The notes: generated by a model not told the origin, from the letters alone. Counted from the stretch's first letter, positions 53,502 through 62,742 are shown. The stretch: 64,000 nucleotides of DNA from Roseivirga pacifica (GCF_900111145.1 NZ_FOIR01000002.1:1302001-1366000), one strand, 5' to 3'. Numbers and translations are program-made.

Positions 53502-54608
53502 TCACTTTTTCTCTTCCTGACTTATGATTTCTTTGTAAAAGGAGACGAACCGTTCAGCAATGACGCGGTTATCATACTCCTTTTTAACCAAATTGAAAGC
53601 ACTAGTGGTAAGCTGATTTGACAAAATCTTGTTTTCCAGAACAGCTAAACAGGCAGCTACAAACTTGTCAGCACTATTTGCATCAACCAACATGCCTGTA
53701 TCCCCATCCCGAACGACTTCTGAAATTCCCCCAACATTATTCGCAATTACCGGAGTCTTCATCATAAAGGCCTCAAGTATCACACCAGGCAAACCTTCTA
53801 TTTTGGAAGGAAGCACAAAAAGATCAGCACATTGAAGTATTGCTGCAGCGTCATTTCGATAACCCAAGAGTTTCACAGAATCCTGAAGCCCCAAACTTTC
53901 AACCTGGTTCAACACACTTTGCCGAAGTTTACCATCGCCCACAATCAATAATTTTGCGCTTGACCACTTAACTTGGACTTTCTCAAATAAGCTAATCAAA
54001 CCAAGGTGATTCTTTTCGGGTACCAGGCTTGCTATATTAACTAATATTGGACCATCGCTGCAATACTCCTTCAAATCATCAGGCCAGCTAAAGTTATCGG
54101 TAGTAATACTGGTTCCTATGGGTAGGTTACGAGTTCGTGATTCTTTAAATTTAAAGGTGTTCACAAAGTCCTGCCTACAGAGTTCACTAACCGAGGCAAC
54201 ACCATCACATTTATTAACTAAAAACTGATTAAATATTTTCTTGGGAGTTGAATCAATAAAATCTCCCATTTTATTCGCGTTTCTGAAAACTAAAGGTTGC
54301 CTCCATCCAAACAAGCGCTTTGAAAGGCTCGCGTATTTCAGCGTATCTCCAGCATTAGCCTGAACAATATCAGGATCAAACTCATTGATTATATTTGATA
54401 AAGCTTTAAATCCATAAAAATCGAACAAACGCTTTTTCTGGTTTGCCCCTAAATTTAGTACCTCAGGAAAAGGCAACTTTGCTTCTCCATCAAAAAGTGC
54501 TACAACCTTTACTTGATTACCGCTTTTCATCAACTCATTCGACAGCTGGCAAGCAAACATCTCGGCACCGCGTAGTTGTGACTTTTGGATGAGTTGGAGG
54601 ATTTTCAA
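53502..54608 (-). CDS. GT4 family glycosyltransferase
   Basis: A protein of 368 residues, GT-B fold. N terminus MKILQLIQKSQLRGAEMFACQLS; donor site VLPSKIEGLPGVILEAFMMK near residue 270. It overlaps the upstream GT4 gene by four bases (ATGA). It is preceded on the strand by AT-richer genes. Substrates unknown. Confidence 0.86.
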   Translation of the reverse strand: MKILQLIQKSQLRGAEMFACQLSNELMKSGNQVKVVALFDGEAKLPFPEVLNLGANQKKRLFDFYGFKALSNIINEFDPDIVQANAGDTLKYASLSKRLFGWRQPLVFRNANKMGDFIDSTPKKIFNQFLVNKCDGVASVSELCRQDFVNTFKFKESRTRNLPIGTSITTDNFSWPDDLKEYCSDGPILVNIASLVPEKNHLGLISLFEKVQVKWSSAKLLIVGDGKLRQSVLNQVESLGLQDSVKLLGYRNDAAAILQCADLFVLPSKIEGLPGVILEAFMMKTPVIANNVGGISEVVRDGDTGMLVDANSADKFVAACLAVLENKILSNQLTTSAFNLVKKEYDNRVIAERFVSFYKEIISQEEKK

Positions 54609-55726
54609 CGATCAATGAAGTTTAAAATGTTCTTTGCTCTTTTGCTCCATGTAAACTCATTTGTAAACGTTCTATAAGCATTTTCAGCTATTTTGGATGC
54701 CTCAAGAGGATTACTAGATAACAGGTTTATTGCATTCACCCACTCTTGAAGATTATCAGGATTACATAGGATGGCGGACTCATTATTTTTCAACACCTCT
54801 CTTATCACCTCTAAATCACTAGTAATTATGGGTTTTTGAACGGCCATATATTCGAAAATCTTTAGTGGAGACATCCATTTAGCAATGTTGTTAGAATTGG
54901 ATTCTTCTTTTACAAAAACCTCTGTCTTATAAGGCGCGATTAAAATATCAAATGCCTTAAGATACTCTACAGTTCTGGCGTGCTCTATAAATCCATGAAA
55001 AACTAATTCCTGAGATGGTAGTGTTCGGTTCTTCCAATCTAACAACTGTTCTTCAGTTCCTCCCACAACATGGAAATTCACATTTGATAAGACTTTGCTC
55101 AACTCAAATATTAAATCCATTCCTTTACCTTTCAATAGAGAACCAACATAGCCAACATGAATTTCATTAGGAGCTAATCCAAAGACCCCATGGGAGTCAT
55201 CAACTTCATCAGCCCCATCATGAGCCACCAAGATTTCAGATTGAGGTATATTGAAACTTTCTATCAAATAGTTCTTAATAGGACTAGATATTACTACCCA
55301 TTTTTTAACTACCTCCCTTTTTACTATAAACCTAAATAAGTTGGCTAGCCATTTGCTTTTGGTATCAAACGGTTCATGAATTTCAAAAGAGATTGGCTTT
55401 CCAAAAAGTGAATACCAAAAAGCTGGGTAGATAGCTCTAGTGTAAACCAAATCGAAATTCCCAAAAGAAAAAAAAGGTAATAATAAATTATAGACTCTTC
55501 CCGACCCCGAGAAAGGCTTAGAAGGGAAAAATTTTATCTCAAAACATTTAGTTACACCATAGAATGAGAATATGTCTTCTACATTATCTAAACACGCATT
55601 GGTCTTTTTAGCCAACAAAGTCACTGCATGCCCTTGTTCCCCCCAGGCCTGACACATCTTCATTACGTGGATGCCATTGGCAGAATAAGACGGAATAGAA
55701 GAATCTGAGATATATAGAATCCTCAA
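54605..55726 (-). CDS. GT4 family glycosyltransferase
   Basis: A protein of 373 residues. N terminus MRILYISDSSIPSYSANGIH, MKMCQAWGEQGH and, in the C-terminal half, IAPYKTEVFVKEESNSNNI with KIFEYMAVQKPIITSDL, the donor-site region. The base composition is lower in GC than that of the genes at 43-53 kb. Lies 3 bases downstream of the serine-acetyltransferase-like gene and overlaps the next GT4 by four bases. Confidence 0.82.
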   Translation of the reverse strand: MRILYISDSSIPSYSANGIHVMKMCQAWGEQGHAVTLLAKKTNACLDNVEDIFSFYGVTKCFEIKFFPSKPFSGSGRVYNLLLPFFSFGNFDLVYTRAIYPAFWYSLFGKPISFEIHEPFDTKSKWLANLFRFIVKREVVKKWVVISSPIKNYLIESFNIPQSEILVAHDGADEVDDSHGVFGLAPNEIHVGYVGSLLKGKGMDLIFELSKVLSNVNFHVVGGTEEQLLDWKNRTLPSQELVFHGFIEHARTVEYLKAFDILIAPYKTEVFVKEESNSNNIAKWMSPLKIFEYMAVQKPIITSDLEVIREVLKNNESAILCNPDNLQEWVNAINLLSSNPLEASKIAENAYRTFTNEFTWSKRAKNILNFIDR

Positions 55727-55729
55727 CCT

Positions 55730-56227
55730 TTAAGCTTTATTAAAGTAGACTTGATTTGACTTTATGGATTTATTGACAAATGATAAGGCTCCGATTGTAG
55801 CACCTTCTCCAATAATCACACTTCCAACTATAATTGATGACGGATAGATGGTTACTCCCTTTTTAATATGAGGATATTCGTTTCCCCTCTTTCTACCGAG
55901 AGTGCAGTTTTGGTATAAACTTACATTGTCATCAATCTGTACACCCTTTCCTATCACAATACCTACTGGGTGGGGTAAATTCAGTTTTCTTCCAATTTTT
56001 GTCTCATAGGAAATTTGACAAGAATTATACTTCAGTTGTCTGTGCTTAAGGTAAATCAATATTGGACCAGAAATAAAGGACCGATGGTAAAAAAAGTAAT
56101 TACCCAACCTATAATTCCTCATTAGCCTAAAAGCAGGCTTAAAGAAAAAAGTCATTACTTTCTTTCCAAATGTACTTCCACTGTAGAAAGCTAAATCATC
56201 AAAAATAATTTTCAGTAGCTCTTTCAA
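55730..56227 (-). CDS. Serine acetyltransferase-like hexapeptide acyltransferase
   Basis: A protein of 165 residues. The C-terminal half is a left-handed beta helix: LNLPHPVGIVIGKGVQIDDN, VSLYQNCTLGRKRGN and GSVIIGEGATIGALSFVNKS. The start MKELLKIIFDDLAFYSG and the central HPVGIVIG resemble CysE-type enzymes, but it lacks the full N-terminal helical domain and the substrate is probably a sugar or amino acid decorating the glycan. Its start overlaps the GT29-like gene stop by four bases. Confidence 0.8.
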   Translation of the reverse strand: MKELLKIIFDDLAFYSGSTFGKKVMTFFFKPAFRLMRNYRLGNYFFYHRSFISGPILIYLKHRQLKYNSCQISYETKIGRKLNLPHPVGIVIGKGVQIDDNVSLYQNCTLGRKRGNEYPHIKKGVTIYPSSIIVGSVIIGEGATIGALSFVNKSIKSNQVYFNKA

Positions 56228-56994
56228 TTGATTTTCAAAACCTTGTTCACTGTCTCATACCCCTCTAGCGTAAGAATCCGATGTAATTGAGTATCAACTC
56301 TTATAGTTTTAACCCTAGCGGTTTTAAGGGTTTTTAAAAAATTATTAAACTCCATGTTAATGTCATGTAACCCTTGACTGGCAATATGATTTCTGTTTGA
56401 CTCAACATCCCTAATATTATCTCTATACCCTTTAGCATATGGCGTTTTAAAAAACGTAAAGCCAGTAATAAAAACTTCTTTACATTCTGAGTTTAAGGCA
56501 CAGTATAAAGCACAAAAACCTTTCGTAGGGTGGTAGTCATGAAAAAGACGGGTGATATTCCGATAATACTTATTGGGAAGAATAAAAATAGGATCCCTAT
56601 AATTCAGATATTTTTTAAAGTAATTAAACATTGAACGCCACCCATCTTTGTCAAACCTTGGTTGAACTAGAAACTTCAGACCGAAATTTCTAAATACGTC
56701 CCAGTCTATCTTTCCGGCCCCTCCTCGATCCATATTCTCATGGAAATTATGAATTAAAACATCGCACTTAGTTCCTAAGTACTTCTCATTCCCCTTATTC
56801 CACGTGATTAGGGATTTATTAACACGCACTACATAATCGAAACCATCAATATAAGCACCATTCTCTGTATCAAAAGCCGAGTCCGCAGCACCAATAATCG
56901 CCACTCGTTTACCTTTAAATATCTTTTCAGGACGAAAAATACGCACCTTAAATGGCATAATGAGCAAACCGAGAATAGCATTGAGTATACGCAT
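56224..56994 (-). CDS. GT29/sialyltransferase-like glycosyltransferase
   Basis: A protein of 256 residues. The N-terminal GxxxSAF-type segment (RVAIIGAADSAFDTENG, residues 30-46) and DYVVRVNKS (53-61) match the start of the CMP-sugar binding region in GT29. Then HPTKGFCALYCAL (155-167), EVFITGFTFF (173-182), and H210xxxxE215 (HDINME), which fits the sialylmotif VS. The family moves CMP-sialic-type sugars. A short hydrophobic N terminus (MRILNAILGLLIMP) could anchor it. It is 1 base from the HAD gene and overlaps the acyltransferase gene by four. Bacterial GT29-like proteins are uncommon, so confidence is moderate. Confidence 0.62.
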   Translation of the reverse strand: MRILNAILGLLIMPFKVRIFRPEKIFKGKRVAIIGAADSAFDTENGAYIDGFDYVVRVNKSLITWNKGNEKYLGTKCDVLIHNFHENMDRGGAGKIDWDVFRNFGLKFLVQPRFDKDGWRSMFNYFKKYLNYRDPIFILPNKYYRNITRLFHDYHPTKGFCALYCALNSECKEVFITGFTFFKTPYAKGYRDNIRDVESNRNHIASQGLHDINMEFNNFLKTLKTARVKTIRVDTQLHRILTLEGYETVNKVLKIN

Positions 56995-56995
56995 C

Positions 56996-57619
56996 TTACT
57001 TAAAGCTTTTTATATACGATGTACCCATGTCCATTAAATTACTATTATTGAAGCCCATGAAATCGACCGAATTTGATTCAGCCGCCTCAAAGTCATTTAT
57101 TGAGTCTCCAATCAAAACGCAGTCTTCTTGAGCGTAGCCGAATTGGGAGAGAACAGACTTCACCAATTGCTTTTTGGGGGTTGGAGAACCATCGATTGTA
57201 AGAAAATATTGATCTATATCGAGTTGCTCACAAAGGTATCTTAATTCATTACCATCGGAACCAGAGACTATGTGCATCTTATATCTCTGAACGTTTTCTA
57301 TAATAAAATTCAAACTATCAGAAATAAGAAGGCTTGGGTTAATGAGCAATGATTTCATCACATTTGAGAATTGCTCGGCTAAACCATTAACGCTATCATT
57401 TGAAATTTCCTCACCACGAATTTCCTCAAAAAAGTACCGGAACTTAACATACCTTGATAATCCTCCATTCTTACGGTGATAAACGAGTAGCTCATTTACT
57501 TGGGCTTCAGAATACTCCTTTAATACTTCTACAAACCCCTGATCTCTAATGGCCATAGAGTCCAGAATCACACCATCGAAATCCCAGAGTATTACTTTAT
57601 AATTCTCCAAACTTTTCAT
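56996..57619 (-). CDS. HAD-family sugar phosphatase-like hydrolase
   Basis: A protein of 207 residues from the ATG at 57619. Motif I WDFDGVILD (Asp13 and Asp15), motif II VSGSDGNE (Ser), motif III Lys near SPTPKKQLV and motif IV LIGDSINDFEAA. This is a cap-domain HAD of the beta-phosphoglucomutase/phosphatase type. In the block it would remove the phosphate from the keto-acid sugar before CMP activation, the role KdsC or NeuC-type phosphatases have elsewhere. It overlaps the CMP-transferase gene by 23 bases. Confidence 0.83.
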   Translation of the reverse strand: MKSLENYKVILWDFDGVILDSMAIRDQGFVEVLKEYSEAQVNELLVYHRKNGGLSRYVKFRYFFEEIRGEEISNDSVNGLAEQFSNVMKSLLINPSLLISDSLNFIIENVQRYKMHIVSGSDGNELRYLCEQLDIDQYFLTIDGSPTPKKQLVKSVLSQFGYAQEDCVLIGDSINDFEAAESNSVDFMGFNNSNLMDMGTSYIKSFK

Positions 57620-58292
57620 AGAGCACTTCTGCAATTTTAAAATCCTCTTCCCAATCGATATCCGTGGATGTTAGTCTATCCATTTCATAGAAAAATGGCT
57701 TAAGCCCAACTCTATTTTGACGCTTTATATAAATGTCCCTATGTGCTAAAAATATCGCATGATTGACTTCAAATAAATCTGGTAAGTCTTGTGTTCTTGG
57801 CCATTGCAAACCCGACTGCTGTTCCTTAATGAGTTTATTATCCTTCCTTCTAAACAGAAAATTCTTAAACGAACAACCAGATATTAATGAGTCATAACCA
57901 TTTTGAATAGCCTCTTTATATTCAAGTATCGCCTTATCGTAAATTGCAGCACTCGCCAGAGGTGTGGTCGCATGCCCCCAAAGAATTAGATCATGACTAA
58001 CGACAGAGGGTACATAATTGATCAAATCGGTCAACGAAGTAGTATCGAGGCACAATGCCTGTGGTCTTTCAACCACTTTTATTCTTTCAGATTTCGGGTC
58101 AAGGTCAGCGGCAAGTTTTATAGCTGAAGGGTCATTTGTTGATAACAAAACCTCATCAATGGCAACAGACTTTAAGAGTTGCCTAAGCTTAAGTTCCAAA
58201 ATACCATTTTCAAAGCCTGCAAAAAGCCTCAAATTTTTATTGATAACACGCTGGCTTCCCGTTCTAATAGGTAAAAAAAAGGAAACTTTCAT
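57597..58292 (-). CDS. CMP-N-acetylneuraminate synthetase-like cytidylyltransferase
   Basis: A protein of 231 residues. The nucleotide-binding motif FLPIRTGSQRVINKNLR is near residues 6-22 (Arg10, Ser13, Lys19), then LLSTNDPSAIKLA, VVERPQAL, and ILWGHATTPLAS. The C-terminal EMDRLTSTDIDWEEDFKIAE resembles the metal site region of NeuA. It activates a 2-keto sugar acid as its CMP derivative. The usual first-motif Arg-x-Gly-Ser-Gln is conserved. It overlaps the aldolase gene by one base and the HAD gene by 23 bases. Confidence 0.88.
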   Translation of the reverse strand: MKVSFFLPIRTGSQRVINKNLRLFAGFENGILELKLRQLLKSVAIDEVLLSTNDPSAIKLAADLDPKSERIKVVERPQALCLDTTSLTDLINYVPSVVSHDLILWGHATTPLASAAIYDKAILEYKEAIQNGYDSLISGCSFKNFLFRRKDNKLIKEQQSGLQWPRTQDLPDLFEVNHAIFLAHRDIYIKRQNRVGLKPFFYEMDRLTSTDIDWEEDFKIAEVLYEKFGEL

Positions 58293-59833
58293 TAAACTAG
58301 TTTACCGTAAACTGATTGCACATCTAGTCCTTTATAGTTTGTAGGCGTTAGTGAAACAATTGAATTTTCAGCAATGTCACTGAAGTCTTTAAATACTAGT
58401 TCATTTTCCTCAGATAGGCTTTTCTCTTGTTGAGAAATATTACCCTCCATATAGCCATCGTAGCCTACCATAAACACCTGCGTTGCTCCTAAGTCTATCG
58501 CAGCTTGAATTGCCAAAACAGTATGGGTATCTTTGTTCACCTTAGTGAAAGTTACCTCTTTAAGTTCATTGGATTTACCAGATAAGGCGGATGGAATATA
58601 CGTCCCCATTTCCCTCGGATAAGGCGGCAAGATGCATTGCCCCTTAAAATCAACCATTTGATCAAATACCTTTTCCAATCTATGGCCTTCGCTACCCACT
58701 AAGCAGAAAAACTGAGGTGTATCAGCGAGTTCTTCATAATGCTTAGCATTTTTAGAACTAGCATGTACAATAGCTACACTTTCCTGTTTACCAATCCAAT
58801 GTTTTATGGCCTCTGCATGATCAACCGCATTAGGCCCGCCCCCGACAATTAATACGTTTTGATATGAGCTTGATTGCTCAAAAATCGGGAGCTTCTCATT
58901 GTCTTGGCTTCCTTTCTTTCTGTTCTGAAGTGCCCTGATGATACTATTAAAAGAATAGAATCTTCTAGTCACCCACTCCATTACATCTTTTTGCGGTAAT
59001 GAATTAGCTCCTGAAACCATATAAGGCAAATTGGTTCCCCAGCCATGTTGCGATTGTAATTGCTCAAAAGCCTCTACCACTGATGTTAGGGCATTAAAAT
59101 TCACATCTAGCTCATGTTTAGCATTCAAGGCAGTTAATAGAAGTTCGGTCTTGAGATTTCCCGCACCTCTTCCCATCCCAGTGATGGTTGCATCTACTAT
59201 TTCAACTCCTTCTTCAATAGCCGTAAGGGTATTAATCAAGCCTAACTCTAGGTTGTTATGACCATGAAAGCCCAGTGCTACATCGGTTTCATTCCGTACC
59301 ATTTTAATGGTTTGCTTAATATCTCCTGGGAATACTCCTCCAAATGAATCAACCATGTAGAAATAATCAACCAAACCAGCCGTTCGAGGTAACTCTTTAA
59401 TAAAGGCTCCATTCTCTGACCATGATGACATATACATCACATTAAAGGCCACTTTAAATCCATGACTCTTTAATTCCGTTGCAAGTATCAATGCCTCATC
59501 AAAGTTATCTGGATTTACCGCTACACGCACCAAGTCAAGGTAATCCTTTACCGGCACCAAAACTTCCTTTACATCTGATACCGGGAAGTCCTTCTGATTT
59601 AAGATTACGGCTAGTTTCTTGTCTGTTAATCTTCTAGCATTCTCGAGTACATATTCTGGACAGTAAAAGTATTGTCCTAAATAATTGGCCAACTCTCTAC
59701 TCCTATATCCTATTTCCAGATACTCAATTGGCAATTGCTGCATTGCCCTAAAGTAGGTTTCAACAAGTGCTGGTTTAAAATCCCAATTGGTGTAGTAACC
59801 ACCATCTCGAAGGGTGCAGTCTAGTATTTTCAA
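58292..59833 (-). CDS. HMGL-type aldolase fused to a C-terminal Rossmann-like domain
   Basis: A protein of 513 residues. Domain 1 (1-270) is a DRE-TIM metallolyase: DCTLRDGG at residues 5-12, the metal site GFHGHNN (188-194) and ITGMGRGAGN (217-226). This group includes HMG-CoA lyase, 2-isopropylmalate synthase and 4-hydroxy-2-oxovalerate aldolase. A linker covers about 271-324, then a second domain with LIVGGGPNAVDHAEAIK from residue 328, which looks like a Rossmann-type or DUF115-like domain. The product could be a 2-keto sugar acid, because the next genes encode a HAD phosphatase and a CMP-sugar synthetase. The specific reaction is not known. Confidence 0.78.
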   Translation of the reverse strand: MKILDCTLRDGGYYTNWDFKPALVETYFRAMQQLPIEYLEIGYRSRELANYLGQYFYCPEYVLENARRLTDKKLAVILNQKDFPVSDVKEVLVPVKDYLDLVRVAVNPDNFDEALILATELKSHGFKVAFNVMYMSSWSENGAFIKELPRTAGLVDYFYMVDSFGGVFPGDIKQTIKMVRNETDVALGFHGHNNLELGLINTLTAIEEGVEIVDATITGMGRGAGNLKTELLLTALNAKHELDVNFNALTSVVEAFEQLQSQHGWGTNLPYMVSGANSLPQKDVMEWVTRRFYSFNSIIRALQNRKKGSQDNEKLPIFEQSSSYQNVLIVGGGPNAVDHAEAIKHWIGKQESVAIVHASSKNAKHYEELADTPQFFCLVGSEGHRLEKVFDQMVDFKGQCILPPYPREMGTYIPSALSGKSNELKEVTFTKVNKDTHTVLAIQAAIDLGATQVFMVGYDGYMEGNISQQEKSLSEENELVFKDFSDIAENSIVSLTPTNYKGLDVQSVYGKLV

Positions 59834-59873
59834 AGTTTATTCTAATTTATCGCCAATTGAACCTAAAGATCGT

Positions 59874-60974
59874 TTATTCGGTAATCTTCTTCAACCAATC
59901 ATCAACAGTAGTCTCAATACTATACTTAAACCGGGAAGCATAAGCATTTAGCTTCATTTCACTATATAGTTCTTGCCGATCAATAAAGTAGTCCAGTGAT
60001 TCTACTATATTTTCAAAATTAGTTGAATCGTAAAGAATGCCATTCTTCTCGTGTTCTATAATATGTCTTGGACCAAAATCACAATCATTGCTGATTACTA
60101 GAGTTCCAGCAGCAAATGATTCAATAAACACGTTTCCGAAACTTTCATGACTTGTATTCAAAATAAAGTAGAAAGCCTTACTGAAATAAGGATATGGATT
60201 TTTAACAAAACCTAACAGCTTTACTCTCGAATCGAGGCCATTAGTATTAATCTGATTCATTAATTTCTGATGCAACTCCCCTTCTCCCAAAATCAATAAA
60301 CGATGAGTTCTTGAAATTTGACTTTGTGAAAAGGCATCTATTAAAGCCTCAAACCCCTTACTTTTCGATAACCTGCCTGCCGAGACAATAAATGGTTGAT
60401 CAAGAAAATCTGTGCTCTCAAAATCGGTGCATGATTTTTCTATTTTTTCCGTGTCTATTGGATTATTAACCTGAACCAACTTTTCTCCAGATTTACCAAA
60501 GTAAGCCTTACAGGCTTGAAAGAGACCTTCAGAAGGGACCACAACTTTCCTAACATGAGGAAAGGCAACCATATATTTTTGTAAGTACCTCCGGTATAGC
60601 TTCTTTTTGTAAATAAATATATTGCTTTCTATTCTAAAAATAGTCTTAGGGTAAAAGAGAAAAAAAATAAGCTTGTTAATTCCTAATGAAAATGAAACTA
60701 GCTTATCAGGTCGATGAAGGTAGACCAATTTAAACAGTTTGAGATAAACCAGAAAAAACCTTGTAACTCTAGACCAGCGCTTTTCTGGACTAAGAATAAC
60801 GGAGTTCTCTTTTAAACCGAAATCATCATAATCAAATACTCCATTAATCAATAAAAAAGTAACACTGTACCCTCTTTTTATCAGTTCTAGACCTATTCTG
60901 GAAGCGGTGCGTTCAGTGCCTCCAGACTTAAAAGAGCCTACAACCAAAAATATTGTTTTTCCTTTACCTGACAT
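59874..60974 (-). CDS. GT4 family glycosyltransferase
   Basis: A protein of 366 residues, GT-B fold. N terminus FLVVGSFKSGGTERTASRIG, then VVPSEGLFQACKAYFGKSG, and the donor site LNTSHESFGNVFIESFAAGTL near residue 280. Substrates unknown. It overlaps the acetyltransferase gene by 11 bases; 40 bases separate it from the aldolase gene. Confidence 0.86.
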   Translation of the reverse strand: MSGKGKTIFLVVGSFKSGGTERTASRIGLELIKRGYSVTFLLINGVFDYDDFGLKENSVILSPEKRWSRVTRFFLVYLKLFKLVYLHRPDKLVSFSLGINKLIFFLFYPKTIFRIESNIFIYKKKLYRRYLQKYMVAFPHVRKVVVPSEGLFQACKAYFGKSGEKLVQVNNPIDTEKIEKSCTDFESTDFLDQPFIVSAGRLSKSKGFEALIDAFSQSQISRTHRLLILGEGELHQKLMNQINTNGLDSRVKLLGFVKNPYPYFSKAFYFILNTSHESFGNVFIESFAAGTLVISNDCDFGPRHIIEHEKNGILYDSTNFENIVESLDYFIDRQELYSEMKLNAYASRFKYSIETTVDDWLKKITE

Positions 60975-61626
60975 TCTTGAGTGAATCCAATGTCACGGAT
61001 GAGTTAAAAAAATCAGCATTTGCCAAAACCTTGGCCTCATCCCAGTCCCACCACTTTAATTTATTAAGTTCTTCAATAATCACATTATCAAACCTGTACT
61101 TAATGACTTTCGCTGGGTTCCCCCCGACTATAGAATACGGAGGAACATCTTTTGTAACAATGCTACCCGCGCCAATAATGGCCCCATTTCCTACCTTTAT
61201 TCCAGAGAGCAGTACAGAATAGGCTCCTATCCAAACATCATTACCTATTTCAACACTCCCCTTGCTTATCAGTTCTCTCTTATGGTTAGTTTTAAGAATA
61301 TGTTTGTTAATGAAATATGTAGAGGGTCTATTTATTGGATGATTATACTCTTGAATTAACACGCCCTTTGCTATCGAGCAGTAATTACCAATTGTAATCG
61401 GGTTAATTTTTGAAAGTATACTGGTATTAGGCCCATTGATAGTGTTAAAAGACCCTATATTCACCTCACCGTAAACCTCTAAGTGCTTTAGAACATTATT
61501 CTTACCAATCCTAACGTTTCCAGCAAGAGTCAGCCCTCTAGCCAAATTACTTGAGTCAAAATTATTACTTCCAAGGCTATTCTGATTATTAAGAAAGTTA
61601 CTTAATCTCTTAATAAGCTTTGACAT
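60964..61626 (-). CDS. CatB-like hexapeptide acetyltransferase
   Basis: A protein of 220 residues made of left-handed beta-helix repeats at about 28-185 (NVRIGKNNVLKHLEVYGEVN, SIAKGVLIQEYNHPIN, SVEIGNDVWIGAYSVLLSGI, KVGNGAIIGAGSIVTKDV, PPYSIVGGNPAKVIK). The closing GGNPAKVIKYRF is typical of the CatB/VatD group. It probably acetylates a sugar of the repeat unit. It is 6 bases from the next gene. Confidence 0.87.
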   Translation of the reverse strand: MSKLIKRLSNFLNNQNSLGSNNFDSSNLARGLTLAGNVRIGKNNVLKHLEVYGEVNIGSFNTINGPNTSILSKINPITIGNYCSIAKGVLIQEYNHPINRPSTYFINKHILKTNHKRELISKGSVEIGNDVWIGAYSVLLSGIKVGNGAIIGAGSIVTKDVPPYSIVGGNPAKVIKYRFDNVIIEELNKLKWWDWDEAKVLANADFFNSSVTLDSLKNVR

Positions 61627-61632
61627 AAGGCA

Positions 61633-62742
61633 TTATTTATGAGTAAATAAGAATCGATACATCTTCTCTATTTCTTCTTCACTAAATAGCGAGTTTAAAA
61701 TAACTCTGTTTCTTTCTTTCCGATCATGGAAGTCCCTATCATATTTTTTAAGATCACTAATGGATTTTAACTCCTTATATGAAACCACACTCAAGCCTTG
61801 TTCACTGAAAAATCTAAATAAAGTACTGTCGGGGTGCATTACCAATATTTTCCCCATCCACAATACCGACAATGAGTTGTTAGCCGCTTGCTGCCTTAAA
61901 TGAAAGAACACAACGATATCACAATTATTTATAATATCTAAATATTCGTGAATTGGCATAAAGGACTCTAAGTATTTCATTGGCAGAAGGCTCTTTGCCA
62001 CATACTGTTTAATCCGCGACTTATAAGTCTCAGATCCAGAATAAGAAATAGGCATAACTACCCTACTTACATTATTAAAAGAAGATTCAATATAATCGAC
62101 TAATTCAAAATGATTATTCGTAGCATTCAATGAGTTACCGGCCATTATATGCAAATCATCATAATTAATATCCGAACTTACTACATCACTTCTAAAAAGA
62201 TCGATTGCCGATAAGTAAGAAAAAAAATGGAATTTCAATTCGCAAGGTATTGTACTTTTAATGAGTTCATAGTCCCCGTGAACCCAAGTACAACAATAAT
62301 CGATATGCTTTAATGCCCTTCTCTTTCTTGCGTCCATCTGTTTTATCAAACGGATCACCATCCTTCGGTATTTAGAAAAAACCGAACTAGCTACTTTCGC
62401 ATTTCTTTTTGTTTTAGGCAACAGAACATTTTCTCTTAAACCTTTCAACGAATAGCCATCAGCTCCCCAAAAGAACCAAAAATAGGTTCCCAATTTTGGA
62501 TTATCTAGAATGAAATCCACGGCATAACCGCCTAAATAGTGAACAAATATTTTCTTAACTTCTCTAAGATTAATGTTACTTTTCTTTAATTCCGAGTAGG
62601 ATCTAAAGTGATAGATAGAAGTGCTTTTCACTAACTTTATTGATGGAGAAAACACTATAAATATATTTCCCTCCCCATACTCCTCACACTTTGGTATTAT
62701 TTTATCAACAAATACACTATCAGTAAACAAATGGAGATTCAT
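61633..62742 (-). CDS. GT56 (WecF)-like 4-acetamido-fucosyltransferase
   Basis: A protein of 369 residues. The central motif MAGNSLNATNNHFELVDYI resembles the nucleotide-binding loop of TDP-Fuc4NAc:lipid II transferases (GT56), and the upstream WFFWGADGYSL fits the family's WxWGxDxY-type motif. WecF adds the third sugar of enterobacterial common antigen. No gene for TDP-Fuc4NAc synthesis (RmlA/B, WecE) is in the window. The assignment is by motif only. Overlaps the flippase gene by four bases (ATGA). Confidence 0.6.
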   Translation of the reverse strand: MNLHLFTDSVFVDKIIPKCEEYGEGNIFIVFSPSIKLVKSTSIYHFRSYSELKKSNINLREVKKIFVHYLGGYAVDFILDNPKLGTYFWFFWGADGYSLKGLRENVLLPKTKRNAKVASSVFSKYRRMVIRLIKQMDARKRRALKHIDYCCTWVHGDYELIKSTIPCELKFHFFSYLSAIDLFRSDVVSSDINYDDLHIMAGNSLNATNNHFELVDYIESSFNNVSRVVMPISYSGSETYKSRIKQYVAKSLLPMKYLESFMPIHEYLDIINNCDIVVFFHLRQQAANNSLSVLWMGKILVMHPDSTLFRFFSEQGLSVVSYKELKSISDLKKYDRDFHDRKERNRVILNSLFSEEEIEKMYRFLFTHK

